A stretch of 51,711 nt of DNA from Planctomycetota bacterium (GCA_029259595.1 JAJDEW010000054.1:1-51711); one strand, 5' to 3'; counted from the first letter of the stretch, positions 1-8,960 are shown. Numbers and translations are program-made. The notes: generated by a model from the letters alone, not told the origin.

Positions 1-191
1 CTGGCGATGCGGGCATCGAGGGGGTTGAAACATGGTCGAAAGTCCTCTGGCGGACCCTTCCGGGGCCCGTTCGAGGAGAAGACCGGCCTCAAGTCCAATG
101 GTGACCGAGTGATCGGAAACTTGCTGCTTCAGTCAAGCGCAGCAGTTCATCAGGCTTGCTCGTTGGGGGTGTCTTCGCGAAGGTGGCCCCC

Positions 192-1760
192 ATGTCCTCC
201 CCCCCCGTCCCGAGAGCTCCGACGGGAGCCTCTCCCCAAGGTCTGAGAGCCCCACGCGCTCGCGGGATCCTCGTCCTGCTGGCGGTGGTCGTGGTCGTCG
301 GGCTGGCGTCCTGTGGCCCGGGGATGCCAGCTGGGGAGCGGCGGCCGAATCTGCTCGTTGTCGTGCTGGACGGGCTGCGGGCGGATCATGTTTCGCACCT
401 CGGATATGAGCGGCCGACAACGCCTGTGCTCGATGGACTGGCCTCGGAGGGATTCAGCTTCACGCAGGCCTTCAGTTCGGCTTCGCAGCTGATCCCGGCT
501 CACGTCGGACTCCTGACGGGCTGTGATCCCAACGTGGCGCGCCGCATCATGCCGGGTGAGTTCGCGGCGCCGACGGAGCGGCGTTGGGCGATTCCCCGCC
601 GTGTGCCGCACCTCGCAGTCGAGCTCTTGGTCGCGGGGTACCGTACCGGGGCTTTCGTCGATCACGACAGTGTGTCGCCCGTCTTCGGGTTCCATCGCGG
701 CTTCGAGGAGTTTGTCGACTCTTCGTCGGAGGAGGGCAAGCGCGGGACCAGTGCGCAGAAGCTGACGTATCGCCTGAACCAGTGGCTGCGCGGGCTGGAC
801 CGGGACGAGCCGTGGTTTGCGTACTTGCACCTGCACATGCTCGAGCGGATCTGGAATCGCCCTGATCAGAAGTGGGAGGGCTACTTCCAGCCGGACGAAA
901 CGAAGGACGAGATTCCGCCTGTCGGGAGCACGGATTCGACCTTTTTCTCGATTCCGCGCACGCGGTGGCGTGGTGGGTTGCGGACGGTGGGGCAGTACGA
1001 GGCGATCTACGACGGACACCTGCGTCGCCTCGACGGGGAGCTCGATCGGCTGCTGGGACAGTTGGCGACCGACCGGCGCCTCGACGAGACGACGGTGGTG
1101 GTCGTGGGGAGCTTCGGGATCCAGTTCGGGGAGGCCGGTCGGTATCTTGCGGGCGGCGGTTACTCGCTGGCGGAGCTGCACGTTCCGCTGGTGATCCGTC
1201 CGGCGCGCAGCCTGGTGCGTACGCTTCCGCAAGGTGGGGTGCGGGTCGATTCGCTCGTTTCGACCATCGATCTCGCGCCGACCTTGCTCGAACTCGCGGG
1301 TGTCGAGCCGCCACTCGGGACGCACGGAATCTCCCACGCCGCGCGGATCCGTGGCGAAGACGGGGTTCCCCCGACAGGGCGCTACCTCTTCGCGTCGTGT
1401 GGTCTCCAGGAAGGTCGCGTGGTGATCGGTGAGCGCATGTGCCTCGAGGTGATTCAGCCCGAGAAGGTCGACAGTCCGCTGCTCGAGCGCTCGTGGTTCG
1501 GGCAGCCGGTGGGGGAGTCGACGCCTCCCTTTGCGCGCTTCTACGACCGCATCGAGGATCCGAACCCGCTGCTTTCGAAGCCGGCGCCGCCGGGTACCGA
1601 AGCGCTGCTCTCCGAGTATGCCGTCGAGGGGGCACGGTGGTTCAAGAACATCCGGCAAGCGCGACGTGTGTTGCAGTCGCGCCTGGATCGCGATCTGCCC
1701 GAGGTGCAGGCGATGGTCTCCGAGCTCCAGCGCCTGGGCTTTCTCGGGGAAGAACCGTGA
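192..1760 (+). CDS. Sulfatase-fold lipoprotein, probably catalytically dead
   Basis: The protein is 522 aa. The ATG at 192 is preferred to a TTG at 156 because an AAGGTGG-like ribosome site precedes it. The N-terminus has a basic stretch, a hydrophobic helix (about 25-39) and a lipobox LASC with Cys41, so it is probably a membrane-anchored lipoprotein. The fold is that of the sulfatase/alkaline phosphatase superfamily: PNLLVVVLDGLRADH, TPVLDGLASEGF, PAHVGLLTG and HVPLVIRP follow in family order. The catalytic Cys/Ser/Thr that should sit two residues before the Pro of PAHVGLLTG is Leu, and the metal-binding DHGE segment reads GSFGIQFGE. Only the first Asp ligand (VLDGLRAD) is kept. An active sulfatase is therefore unlikely. 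The stop overlaps the start of the next glycosyltransferase (GTGA), so a role in surface polysaccharide export or sensing is possible. I cannot name a substrate. Confidence 0.8.
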   Translation: MSSPPVPRAPTGASPQGLRAPRARGILVLLAVVVVVGLASCGPGMPAGERRPNLLVVVLDGLRADHVSHLGYERPTTPVLDGLASEGFSFTQAFSSASQLIPAHVGLLTGCDPNVARRIMPGEFAAPTERRWAIPRRVPHLAVELLVAGYRTGAFVDHDSVSPVFGFHRGFEEFVDSSSEEGKRGTSAQKLTYRLNQWLRGLDRDEPWFAYLHLHMLERIWNRPDQKWEGYFQPDETKDEIPPVGSTDSTFFSIPRTRWRGGLRTVGQYEAIYDGHLRRLDGELDRLLGQLATDRRLDETTVVVVGSFGIQFGEAGRYLAGGGYSLAELHVPLVIRPARSLVRTLPQGGVRVDSLVSTIDLAPTLLELAGVEPPLGTHGISHAARIRGEDGVPPTGRYLFASCGLQEGRVVIGERMCLEVIQPEKVDSPLLERSWFGQPVGESTPPFARFYDRIEDPNPLLSKPAPPGTEALLSEYAVEGARWFKNIRQARRVLQSRLDRDLPEVQAMVSELQRLGFLGEEP

Positions 1761-3001
1761 GCGCTGCTTCCCTGCGCATTCTCGCGGTGACGTTGCGCTA
1801 TCCACCCTACGTCGCAGGCGGTTACGAGCTCCTGACCCGCGATGCCGTCGAAGGCCTGCGTGCGCGCGGGCATGACGTGCACGTGTTGGCGGGCCGTGGT
1901 CGACGGCTGGAGGGAGTCGAGCAGGTGGCCGCCGTGCTCGAGCCGGACCTGGACGACGCCCTGGATCCGTTCGAGCGCTCGTTTCGGACGGGCAACTTCG
2001 GGCGCTTCGGGTTGCACGTCTTCTCGCTCGCGAATTACCGGGCGACCGCGCGGGCGCTGCGCGAGCTGGAGCCCGACGTGCTGGTCTTCTTCAACCTGGG
2101 GCTGGTCTCCCTGGCGCCGCTCGTCGCGGCGCGCATCGCGCGTGTTCCGACGCTGGGCTACCTGGCGGACCTCTGGCCGAAGAACCACTGGCTCGCGACC
2201 TGGAAGCCGGAGGAGCGTGGCAAGGACCTGCGCTACGCGGCGCTCGCGCGGATGTGGCGGGGCTTTCGCGCGTTGGTCGGTCTCGGCCCCATGCTCGCGG
2301 TCAGTCGCTATCTCGCGAACGAGCTCGAAGCGGACGGAATCGATTCCCACGACCTCTCCGTCGTTCACCTCGGTCTGCCTCCCGAGATGCAGCGTGCGGC
2401 GGAGGCGGGCGCTCCGGTCGCGCGGGCCCCGGGCGACGTGCTGCGCGTGCTCTGCACCTCGATGCACTGGGAGGGCAAGGGCGTGCACGTCGCGCTGCAG
2501 GCGGCCGCCGGGGCGCGCCGCGCGGGCGTCGAGCTCGAACTCTCGTTGGCGGGCGACGGGCCGGCCGACTACGCCGCGCGCTTGCGCGAGCTGGCGGCGG
2601 TCCCCGAGCTGGAGGGGCGCGTGCGCTTCCTAGGGCGCCTCACGCGCGGGCAGGTCGCCGCCGAGCTGGCGCGCGCGCACGTATTGCTCTTTCCGAGCCT
2701 CTGGGGCGAGCCCTTCGCGATCGCCGTCCTCGAGGCCATGGCGCACGGGCCGTGTCTCGTGGCGACGGCCGAAGGCGGCACGCCGGAGGCGCTCGAAGAC
2801 GGGGTTTCGGGCCTGCTCGTGCCCGCCGGAGATGCCGAGGCGATGGCGGCGGCGCTGGTCCGCCTGGACGGTGACGAGGACCTGCGGCGGGCGCTCGCGG
2901 CAGCCGCGGGCGAGCGGGTTCGTGAACGATTCGGCATCGAACCGTTCCTCGACGGAGTCGAAGCTGGGATCATGCGCGCGCGGGCGCTCGGCCCGCGCTG
3001 A
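1757..3001 (+). CDS. Glycosyltransferase family 4 (GT-B)
   Basis: The protein is 414 aa. The GTG at 1757 shares its bases with the upstream stop (GTGA), giving translational coupling; the longer open frame upstream is only read-through. The N-terminal Rossmann domain starts ILAVTLRYPPYVAGGYE, with the usual Gly-rich acceptor loop. The C-terminal donor domain has the GT4 pattern FPSLWGEPFAIAVLEAM, whose two Glu form the EX7E motif that binds the nucleotide sugar, followed by GGTPEALEDGVSGLLVP. The enzyme should transfer a sugar from a nucleotide-activated donor with retention of configuration, in the cytoplasm. It is the first of three consecutive GT4 genes, consistent with stepwise assembly of a surface glycan. 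Donor and acceptor cannot be read from sequence. Confidence 0.9.
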   Translation: MSAASLRILAVTLRYPPYVAGGYELLTRDAVEGLRARGHDVHVLAGRGRRLEGVEQVAAVLEPDLDDALDPFERSFRTGNFGRFGLHVFSLANYRATARALRELEPDVLVFFNLGLVSLAPLVAARIARVPTLGYLADLWPKNHWLATWKPEERGKDLRYAALARMWRGFRALVGLGPMLAVSRYLANELEADGIDSHDLSVVHLGLPPEMQRAAEAGAPVARAPGDVLRVLCTSMHWEGKGVHVALQAAAGARRAGVELELSLAGDGPADYAARLRELAAVPELEGRVRFLGRLTRGQVAAELARAHVLLFPSLWGEPFAIAVLEAMAHGPCLVATAEGGTPEALEDGVSGLLVPAGDAEAMAAALVRLDGDEDLRRALAAAAGERVRERFGIEPFLDGVEAGIMRARALGPR

Positions 3002-3002
3002 C

Positions 3003-4340
3003 ATGAAGATCCTCGTCGTTACGAACGGCTACCCGCCGCACGGTCGCTTCGGCACCGAATTCTACTCGCGCGAGCTCGTGCTCGGGCTCCGCGCCCGGGG
3101 ACACGAGCCCTTCGTGCTGTATCCGGTGCGCGACGGCTCGCAGGCTCGCTACTCGCTCGAGCGCGTGCGCGTCGACGACGTGCCGGTCTTTCTCGTGCAC
3201 AACCCTGGCGATCCGGGCAAGGCCTTCGAAGCGAGTTATGCCGACGCGCGCGTCGAAGAGCTCTTCCGCGACCTCGTGCGCGAGCTCGAGCCCGATGTCG
3301 TGCACTTCACGTACTTGTTGTGGGGCCTCTCGGTGAGGCTACCGGTGCACGCCAAGGCGCTCGGGGTGCCTTCGATCGCGACGGCGACGGACTACGGCCT
3401 CCTGTGCCACCGCGGACAGATGTTCGACGCGGACGGCCGGCTCTGTGGGGGACCGCATCCGCCGTCCGTCTGCGCGGCCTGCATCCGCCGGCCGGGCCGC
3501 TGGGACCACTCCGCGCCCGAACGCCTGGCGCGCTCGGTCGCCGCTCGGCTCCTGGCCCTGGTCGGCGGAGCGGGTCGGGTCGTCGTGTCGAAGGACCTCG
3601 AACGGCGCGAGGCGGCGGTGGCCGAAGCACTGGCTGCGCTCAGCGCGCTCGTCGTCCCGACAAAGCACCTGGGCGAGGTCTTCGTGCGCGCGGGGTTCGA
3701 TCGCAAGCGGCTGGTGCCGCTCGTCTATTCCTTCGACGAGACGCCCTACGCCGACGTGAGCCACGTGCCGTCGCCCGACGAGGTCCGCTTCGGGTTCCTC
3801 GGTCAGTTCGCGCCACACAAGGGCTTCGACGTCCTGATGGCGGCGGTCGCGGAGCTCGAACGCCTGCACCCGTCCGATGGCTGGCGCGTCGAGTTGTACG
3901 GCGCGCCGAGCGAGGGCCGTCACCGACGCTTTGCGGCGCCCTATCTCGACCAGCTCGACGCGCGGCGCGTGCGGCGCGGCATCCCGTTCGAGCCCGAGGA
4001 CGCTCCTGCCGTGCTCGCGGCCCTCTCGGCGTTGATCCTGCCGTCGCGCTGGGACGAGAATGCGCCGCTTTCGGTGCTCCAGGCGCGTGCGGCCGGCGTG
4101 CCGGTCCTCGCGAGCGACGTGCCGGGTATCCGCGAGATCGTGGCCGAGGGCGTTCACGGCCGCCTGGTTCCGCCCGACGATCCCGTGGCCCTCGCGCGCG
4201 CGATGGCGGCGGTGATCGACGGACGCGTCGGCAAGAATGTCACAGCCGGCCTGCCGCTGGACCTGAACACGCATCTAGCCCGGCTCGAAGAGCTGTACGA
4301 GCGCGCGCGTGCGGGACGAGTGAAGGGGGCGCCGGCGTGA
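3003..4340 (+). CDS. Glycosyltransferase family 4 with Cys cluster
   Basis: The protein is 445 aa, with an ATG one base after the previous stop. It starts MKILVVTNGYPPHGRFGTEF, a typical GT4 N-terminus. Around residues 130-165 there is a cysteine cluster: TDYGLLCHRG with Cys135, then RLC and VCAACI. A related arrangement occurs in two other GT4 proteins here (4337-5767 and 30044-32458) and may bind zinc. The donor domain reads FLGQFAPHKGFDVL and LPSRWDENAPLSVLQARAAG; the second Glu of the EX7E motif is replaced by Gln, which may alter catalysis or nucleotide preference. It is followed directly by another GT4 with a GTGA overlap. It probably helps build the same glycan as its neighbours. The substrate is unknown. 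Confidence 0.88.
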   Translation: MKILVVTNGYPPHGRFGTEFYSRELVLGLRARGHEPFVLYPVRDGSQARYSLERVRVDDVPVFLVHNPGDPGKAFEASYADARVEELFRDLVRELEPDVVHFTYLLWGLSVRLPVHAKALGVPSIATATDYGLLCHRGQMFDADGRLCGGPHPPSVCAACIRRPGRWDHSAPERLARSVAARLLALVGGAGRVVVSKDLERREAAVAEALAALSALVVPTKHLGEVFVRAGFDRKRLVPLVYSFDETPYADVSHVPSPDEVRFGFLGQFAPHKGFDVLMAAVAELERLHPSDGWRVELYGAPSEGRHRRFAAPYLDQLDARRVRRGIPFEPEDAPAVLAALSALILPSRWDENAPLSVLQARAAGVPVLASDVPGIREIVAEGVHGRLVPPDDPVALARAMAAVIDGRVGKNVTAGLPLDLNTHLARLEELYERARAGRVKGAPA

Positions 4341-5767
4341 GTGCGGACACGACGGACATGGCGCTCGACGTCGGCTTGATCTGTCAGGGGTGGACACCCG
4401 ACCCCGGGGGCGTGGAAAGCCACACGCGCGATCTCGCGGTCGCGCTCGCCGCCGCGGGACATCACGTGCACGCCCTGTGCCTCGACTATGGCGAGGGACG
4501 CGAGCCGTACACGGTGACCAAGCACGAGGTAGACGGGGTCTCCGTGACGCGCATGGCCTACCTGTACCAGGACCACCGCGCGCTGGCCGACCTCGTCTCG
4601 AATCGTCGCGCGGAGGACGTCGTTCTGGCTTGGCTCGCGGAGAACCCGACCGACGTCGTTCACGTCCACCACCTGTCGGGCTTCGGCCTGGGGGCCCTGC
4701 GCGCGATCCGCGAGGTGGGGGTGCCGCTCGTCATGACGCTGCACGACTACTGGCCCCTGTGTCCGCGCGGTCAGATGATGCGGCCGGACGGGACGCTCTC
4801 TCCGGCTCCCGAGCCGCTCGCCTGCGCGACCTGCATCGCGGCCACTTGGCCGCACCTCCTGCCGAGTCAAGGAGGTGAAGCGCGGGTGCCCGGCGAAGCC
4901 GTGGTCGAGACCGATCGCGACGCAACCGCTGCGCGCACGGATTTCGCGCTGGCTTCCCTGCGCCTGCCGGAGCGCCTCTACACCCCGTCGTCCGCCGCCC
5001 GGGAGGTCTACGTGCGCGCGGGGCTCGAGCGCGAACGGATCGAGGTCTGCGAGAATGGCATCTCGGTCGAGGTGCTGGCCGCCGAGGTGCGCGAACGCCG
5101 GGCGCGGCGCGCCCCGCGGGCCGACGGAACGCTCGCGCTGGGCGTGCTGGGGACGGTGCTGCCGAGCAAGGGCGCGTTGGAGCTCGCGCGCGCCTTCCTG
5201 GCGGCAGACGTGCCGGGACTCACGCTCGAGATCCACGGCAACCTTCCGAGCTACCACGGCGACGCGAGCTACGTCGACGCGCTGCGGGCGCTGGCCGAGG
5301 CGAACGAGCGCGTCAACTTGCACGGCCCCTACGCCTTGGCGGACCTGCCCGCGCTCTTGGCCGGACTCGACGGCGTCGCGGCGCCGTCGCGTTGGGTCGA
5401 GGTCTTCGGCCTGACCGTACGCGAGGCCAGTGCGGCCGGATTGCCCGTCCTGGTCAGCGACGCGGGCGACCTGGCGGCCGTGGCTGCCGGCGGAGCGGGT
5501 GTGGTCGTACCGCTCGGGGAAGGGGAGCGGCTCGACGAAGAAGCCTGGGCGCGAGCGCTCGAACGCTTCGCGCGCGATGCCGACGCGCGCGCGCGGATGG
5601 CGGCAGCGCAACGACGTGTCCGCACGGCGGCCGACATGGCCGACCAGCTCGTGGCCGGTTATCGGAACGCGATCGCGGCCGAGAGCGCGCGCACGTCGGG
5701 GAGCGCGCCGCAGGCGCCGGCCGCACCGACGCGGCGGGGCTTCTTGCGGCGCCTGTTCGGCGGCTGA
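4337..5767 (+). CDS. Glycosyltransferase family 4 with Cys cluster
   Basis: The protein is 476 aa. The GTG at 4337 overlaps the previous stop. The N-terminal domain has LICQGWTPDPGGVESHTRD, with the Gly-Gly-(V/M)-E acceptor-binding loop found in many GT4 enzymes. It is followed by LHDYWPLCPRG and ACATCI, a cysteine cluster like that of the upstream gene but with one position changed to Ser. The donor domain has LGTVLPSKGALELARAF and APSRWVEVFGLTVREASAAG, an intact EX7E motif. The C-terminus ends in a short Ala/Pro-rich and Arg-rich tail (RRGFLRRLFGG), possibly for membrane association. It is the last gene of the forward cluster and ends 8 bp from the convergent gene at 5776. Confidence 0.88.
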   Translation: MSADTTDMALDVGLICQGWTPDPGGVESHTRDLAVALAAAGHHVHALCLDYGEGREPYTVTKHEVDGVSVTRMAYLYQDHRALADLVSNRRAEDVVLAWLAENPTDVVHVHHLSGFGLGALRAIREVGVPLVMTLHDYWPLCPRGQMMRPDGTLSPAPEPLACATCIAATWPHLLPSQGGEARVPGEAVVETDRDATAARTDFALASLRLPERLYTPSSAAREVYVRAGLERERIEVCENGISVEVLAAEVRERRARRAPRADGTLALGVLGTVLPSKGALELARAFLAADVPGLTLEIHGNLPSYHGDASYVDALRALAEANERVNLHGPYALADLPALLAGLDGVAAPSRWVEVFGLTVREASAAGLPVLVSDAGDLAAVAAGGAGVVVPLGEGERLDEEAWARALERFARDADARARMAAAQRRVRTAADMADQLVAGYRNAIAAESARTSGSAPQAPAAPTRRGFLRRLFGG

Positions 5768-5775
5768 AGCGCTCC

Positions 5776-6954
5776 TCAGCGAGAAGGGGACAACGAGCCG
5801 GAGAAGGCCACGTGCTCCCAGTACTCGACCAGGTCCCCGGCCAAGAGGTCCCAGCGGTAGCGGCCCTCGACGAAGGTCCGTCCGCGTGCGCCGAGCTGCG
5901 CTGCCGCGCCGGGCGCGGCGAGTTGGCGAGCGACCGCGTCGGCGAAGGGGGAGGCTCCGTCGGCCAGAACCAGGTGCTCGCCATCCACGAGTCCGAGGCC
6001 TTCGGCGCCGATCGTCGTGCTGACGACCGGAGTCGAGAGCGCGAGGGCCTCGACGATCTTGAGGCGTGTGCCGCCGCCGATGGCGAGCGGCACCACCATG
6101 AGGCTCGCGCGCTCGAGGAAAGGACGGACGTCGGGAACGCGACCGGTGACGGTGATGTGATCCGAGGCCAAGTCGAGGATGGCGCGCACCGGTTCACCGC
6201 CGACGATGTCGAAGCGCACGTTCGGACGTCGAGCACGGATGGCGGGCAGGACTTCGTGGACGAAGCGCACGACGCCGTCGACGTTCGGGCCGTAGTTCAT
6301 GCTGCCGACGAAGACGATCCGGTCCGGGTCGCGCGCGGGCGGCGGCTCGGTGGGCGAGAAGGCGACGGGGTCGTAGCCGCTCGGCACGACGCCGCAGTCG
6401 AGGGCACCGTAACGCTCGCGCAGGATGTCGGCGTCCTCCGCGCTGCACAGCAGGTGGTGGCGGTAGCGGCGCGCGGATTCCTTCTCGAGTCGACGCAGCT
6501 TCCAGAGATCGAAGTGTCGCGTCGGTCCCGCGGCGCTCCACAACGAGTCGTAGAGGACGGTGTCGAGCTTGTGATGGTGCTGAATGACCGGTAGCTTGCG
6601 GTTCGGCGGTACGAGGCGCGCGAGCAAGAGCTCGTCGAGATGGACGAGCTGGAAACCGCCGCCCGCGAGCTCGCTGCGCAGCGTGGCGAAGAGCGACGTG
6701 CTGTGAAACCAGCGTTCGAGCTTGGGTTGCATCCAGCGCGCCCAGGGACCGGGACGCGCACGGTCGAAGAAGGTGACCGAAGCACAGATGGCGGAAAGGG
6801 CGTCGACGGCATCATCCGCCATCCCCGGCTCGCGGATGACGCGCAGGTGGATCTCCGCCTGCGACGCCGCGCGCGCGAGCAGGTTGTAGGTCCGGATCTT
6901 GCCACCGTTCACGAGCGGCCACGGCACGAACGGACAGACGAAGAGAACCTTCAG
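5776..6954 (-). CDS. Glycosyltransferase, GT4-like, likely CTG start
   Basis: The protein is about 392 aa. It begins LKVLFVCPFVPWPLVNGGK, where GT4 homology starts. The first codon would be CTG at 6954-6952, overlapping the stop of the upstream gene as CTGA and preceded by GAGGA at good spacing. The only ATG/GTG/TTG upstream in frame is a GTG at 7059, which would add 35 Arg-rich residues and overlap the upstream gene by 109 bases. The protein resembles sugar transferases associated with exopolysaccharide and exosortase systems (inference). The donor domain reads VFVGSMNYGPNVDGVVRFV and VVPLAIGGGTRLKIVEALA, where Gly replaces the first Glu of EX7E, as in that subgroup. It faces the forward GT cluster tail to tail. 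Confidence 0.85.
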   Translation of the reverse strand: MKVLFVCPFVPWPLVNGGKIRTYNLLARAASQAEIHLRVIREPGMADDAVDALSAICASVTFFDRARPGPWARWMQPKLERWFHSTSLFATLRSELAGGGFQLVHLDELLLARLVPPNRKLPVIQHHHKLDTVLYDSLWSAAGPTRHFDLWKLRRLEKESARRYRHHLLCSAEDADILRERYGALDCGVVPSGYDPVAFSPTEPPPARDPDRIVFVGSMNYGPNVDGVVRFVHEVLPAIRARRPNVRFDIVGGEPVRAILDLASDHITVTGRVPDVRPFLERASLMVVPLAIGGGTRLKIVEALALSTPVVSTTIGAEGLGLVDGEHLVLADGASPFADAVARQLAAPGAAAQLGARGRTFVEGRYRWDLLAGDLVEYWEHVAFSGSLSPSR

Positions 6955-7673
6955 GACGCGTCCTCGTCGTCGCCGGAGCTTCCCGCCGAACCCGGTACGA
7001 GGGCGGAGACCGCCTCGAGCGGGTCCGGACGCGCCACGTTGCCTCTGGAAAGGCGCCACGTGCCGTGCTCTTCCGCCAGGCGCACGAGTCGACCGGGATC
7101 GACGCGGAAGGCGAACGAGCGCGCCGCGGGGATCGCGAGCGCAGCGGCGACCAGCACGCGGATAACGTTGTAGTGGGTGGTGACGACGATCGGAGCGCCC
7201 TCGCCGTCGGCTTGCTCGACGAGCGGGGTGGCGCGTGCGAGCACGTCTGCGTCGCTCTCACCGCCGTGGGCGCGGAAGGACCAGGGGTCGTCGTAGAAGG
7301 CGCGGACGGCGTCGGGTTCGCGCTCGTACAACTCCTCGACCGTACGACCCTGCCAGGTGCCGCGGTGGATTTCACGCAGCTCGGGGCGTTCGTCGAGGCG
7401 CGCGCCGGTCGACGCGGCGATGCCCTGACCGAGGACGAGGGCGCGGCGCAGGGGAGAGCTCAGGACGAGGCGTGGCCGCGGCGTGAGCCGTCCGAAGGCC
7501 TGCCCCAGGTCGCTCGTCTCGCGCTCGCCCTCTTCGGAGAGCGGAACGTCGAGGTCACCATACGCCCGTCCTTGCCAGTCCGGGTGCACCTCTGCATGGC
7601 GGGCGAGCCACAGCACACGGCCGCGGCTCGTGGCCCGGAGCGGGGCCGGATGGGGAACGTCTGACGCGAACAC
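6951..7673 (-). CDS. Histidine phosphatase family protein (phosphoglycerate mutase-like)
   Basis: The protein is 240 aa with a GTG start; an internal GTG at the Val of RVLWLARHAE is a possible alternative. It belongs to the histidine phosphatase superfamily: the catalytic phospho-acceptor His lies in LARHAEVH (usual RHGE), an Arg in SSPLRRA, the acid in LREIHRGTWQG and the second His in VVTTHYNVIR. The pattern fits phosphatases such as alpha-ribazole phosphatase or broad-specificity phosphomonoesterases better than glycolytic mutases. The C-terminal 30 residues are acidic and low complexity. The stop overlaps the CTG start of the following glycosyltransferase, so the two are probably coupled. 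The substrate is unknown; a sugar phosphate would suit the neighbourhood. Confidence 0.88.
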   Translation of the reverse strand: MFASDVPHPAPLRATSRGRVLWLARHAEVHPDWQGRAYGDLDVPLSEEGERETSDLGQAFGRLTPRPRLVLSSPLRRALVLGQGIAASTGARLDERPELREIHRGTWQGRTVEELYEREPDAVRAFYDDPWSFRAHGGESDADVLARATPLVEQADGEGAPIVVTTHYNVIRVLVAAALAIPAARSFAFRVDPGRLVRLAEEHGTWRLSRGNVARPDPLEAVSALVPGSAGSSGDDEDAS

Positions 7674-7785
7674 GGCGGCCCATCCTACGGACTGCGGGCC
7701 CGGGTTGGAGGCCCCGCACGCCGAGTCCGCCCGCGACCGGGCGCTCGAACCGAGGCCGTAGACGCGTCGGGGCAGGAGTCGACGG

Positions 7786-8814
7786 CTATTCCGACCGGGT
7801 CGCGAGGGCGGCGATCCGAGCCACTTCGCGGGCCCGGCGTCCGACGCGGGTGTCGCCGGCTTCGTCGGCGAAGCGTTCGAGCTTCTTCACGTCGCGCTCA
7901 TCGGGTTCGTCCTTGGCGAGCGGCTCGAGCAGTTTGGAGAACTTGGCGTCGAGCTCGAGCTCGCGGCGCGCTTCTGGCGTGTCGAAGTGCGCCAGCGTTT
8001 GATCCGCCAAGGCTTCCCAGTCCCCGCGGCCGCTCACCGCCGCGCGCAGTTCCGTGGCCTCGCGCAGGGCCAGCACGCATTCGCCCCGCTCCATGTGATA
8101 GGAGGCGGCGTTCTGGAGGGTGGTGAAGCGCAGAAGGACCTCGTCCTGCAGCGCGAGGAGCTCGGCCTGCTCCGGCTCGGCTGCCAAGGCTTCCTCGCAG
8201 CAAGCCATGGCGTTGGCCAGCTGGTTCTTCCCGAACGCGAGCGCGCGCGCTTTCTGGACCGAGGCGTGTTCGCCCCAGCCGGACTTGTGCTTCTTGAGCT
8301 CGTCCTTCACGAGCTTCTCGGCCTTGCGAAGGTCGACGGTGTAGCTGCCCGCGACCACCAGCCGGCCCTCGAGATCGATCAGGGCCACGTCGGGCGGCGG
8401 TCCGTTGTCCTCGTAGGCGATGGGCAGCTCCATGTTGCGCATGAAACGCCCGGGGCTCTCGGGATAGAGCCGCATCCGAGCGGACAGGATCTCGTCCGCG
8501 CTGCGGTTGTGCGTGTCCCGCAGGACCAGGACCAGACCGAGCGGCACGAACTTCTCGGCCAACTTGCGGGCCTTGTCCGCCGCTCCGCGACCGAAGTCGG
8601 TGTCGGTCCAGTTCACGATGAGAACGGGCTGACCTCGGAACTCGGAGAGCTTGCGGCGCCCGTCCCCGGCCGTCAGGAATTCCTTGAACTCGAAGTCGGG
8701 CACGAGCTCGCCGACGGCGACCGGCTGCGAGGAGCTCTGGGCGCAAGGAGCGGGCGGGATCGCGCCGGAGAGACCGAGCGCGGTGAGGAACAGGAGCGAA
8801 AGGGCACACTTCAT
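7786..8814 (-). CDS. Exported thioredoxin-fold (redoxin-like) protein without active-site cysteines
   Basis: The protein is 342 aa. The ATG at 8814 gives a clean signal peptide (MKCALSLLFLTALGLSGA..CAQ); an ATG 27 bases upstream is possible. Mature residues about 15-150 resemble TlpA/AhpC-type redoxins: VGELVPDFEFKEFL, LSEFRGQPVLIVNWTDTDF, then VALIDLEGRLVVAGSY. The place of the CxxC redox motif is taken by WTDTDFGRG, so no disulfide chemistry is expected. The C-terminal half is helical and charged, with possible TPR-like repeats (CCEEALAAEPEQAELLAL). It may be a binding or scaffold protein of the periplasm. It sits upstream of the phosphatase on the same strand, with a 112 bp gap. Confidence 0.7.
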   Translation of the reverse strand: MKCALSLLFLTALGLSGAIPPAPCAQSSSQPVAVGELVPDFEFKEFLTAGDGRRKLSEFRGQPVLIVNWTDTDFGRGAADKARKLAEKFVPLGLVLVLRDTHNRSADEILSARMRLYPESPGRFMRNMELPIAYEDNGPPPDVALIDLEGRLVVAGSYTVDLRKAEKLVKDELKKHKSGWGEHASVQKARALAFGKNQLANAMACCEEALAAEPEQAELLALQDEVLLRFTTLQNAASYHMERGECVLALREATELRAAVSGRGDWEALADQTLAHFDTPEARRELELDAKFSKLLEPLAKDEPDERDVKKLERFADEAGDTRVGRRAREVARIAALATRSE

Positions 8815-8960
8815 GGGATCGAGAAGCGCTCGGTGGCGCATCGAACAGCGTCCTGGCGAGGGCCCGGCCTCATCCGTGCGAACAAGCTCGAATTCCGTTT
8901 CGTCGCCTGGGACCCGCGTTGGAAGCGGGGCGGGAGTCCGACGCGGGCTCCCGCTCCCCT

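Noticed and set aside
192..1760. Active arylsulfatase or lipoteichoic-acid-synthase-type enzyme
   Set aside because: The nucleophile and the DHGE metal site are replaced.
150..1805. Long open frame on the minus strand opposite the sulfatase-like gene
   Set aside because: Its protein is Arg/His/Pro-rich with no domain signals, and it mirrors a real gene with clear motifs on the plus strand. Such shadows are common at this G+C content.
7786..8814. Thiol-disulfide oxidoreductase
   Set aside because: The thioredoxin fold is suggested but the CxxC is absent, so the enzymatic name would be misleading.
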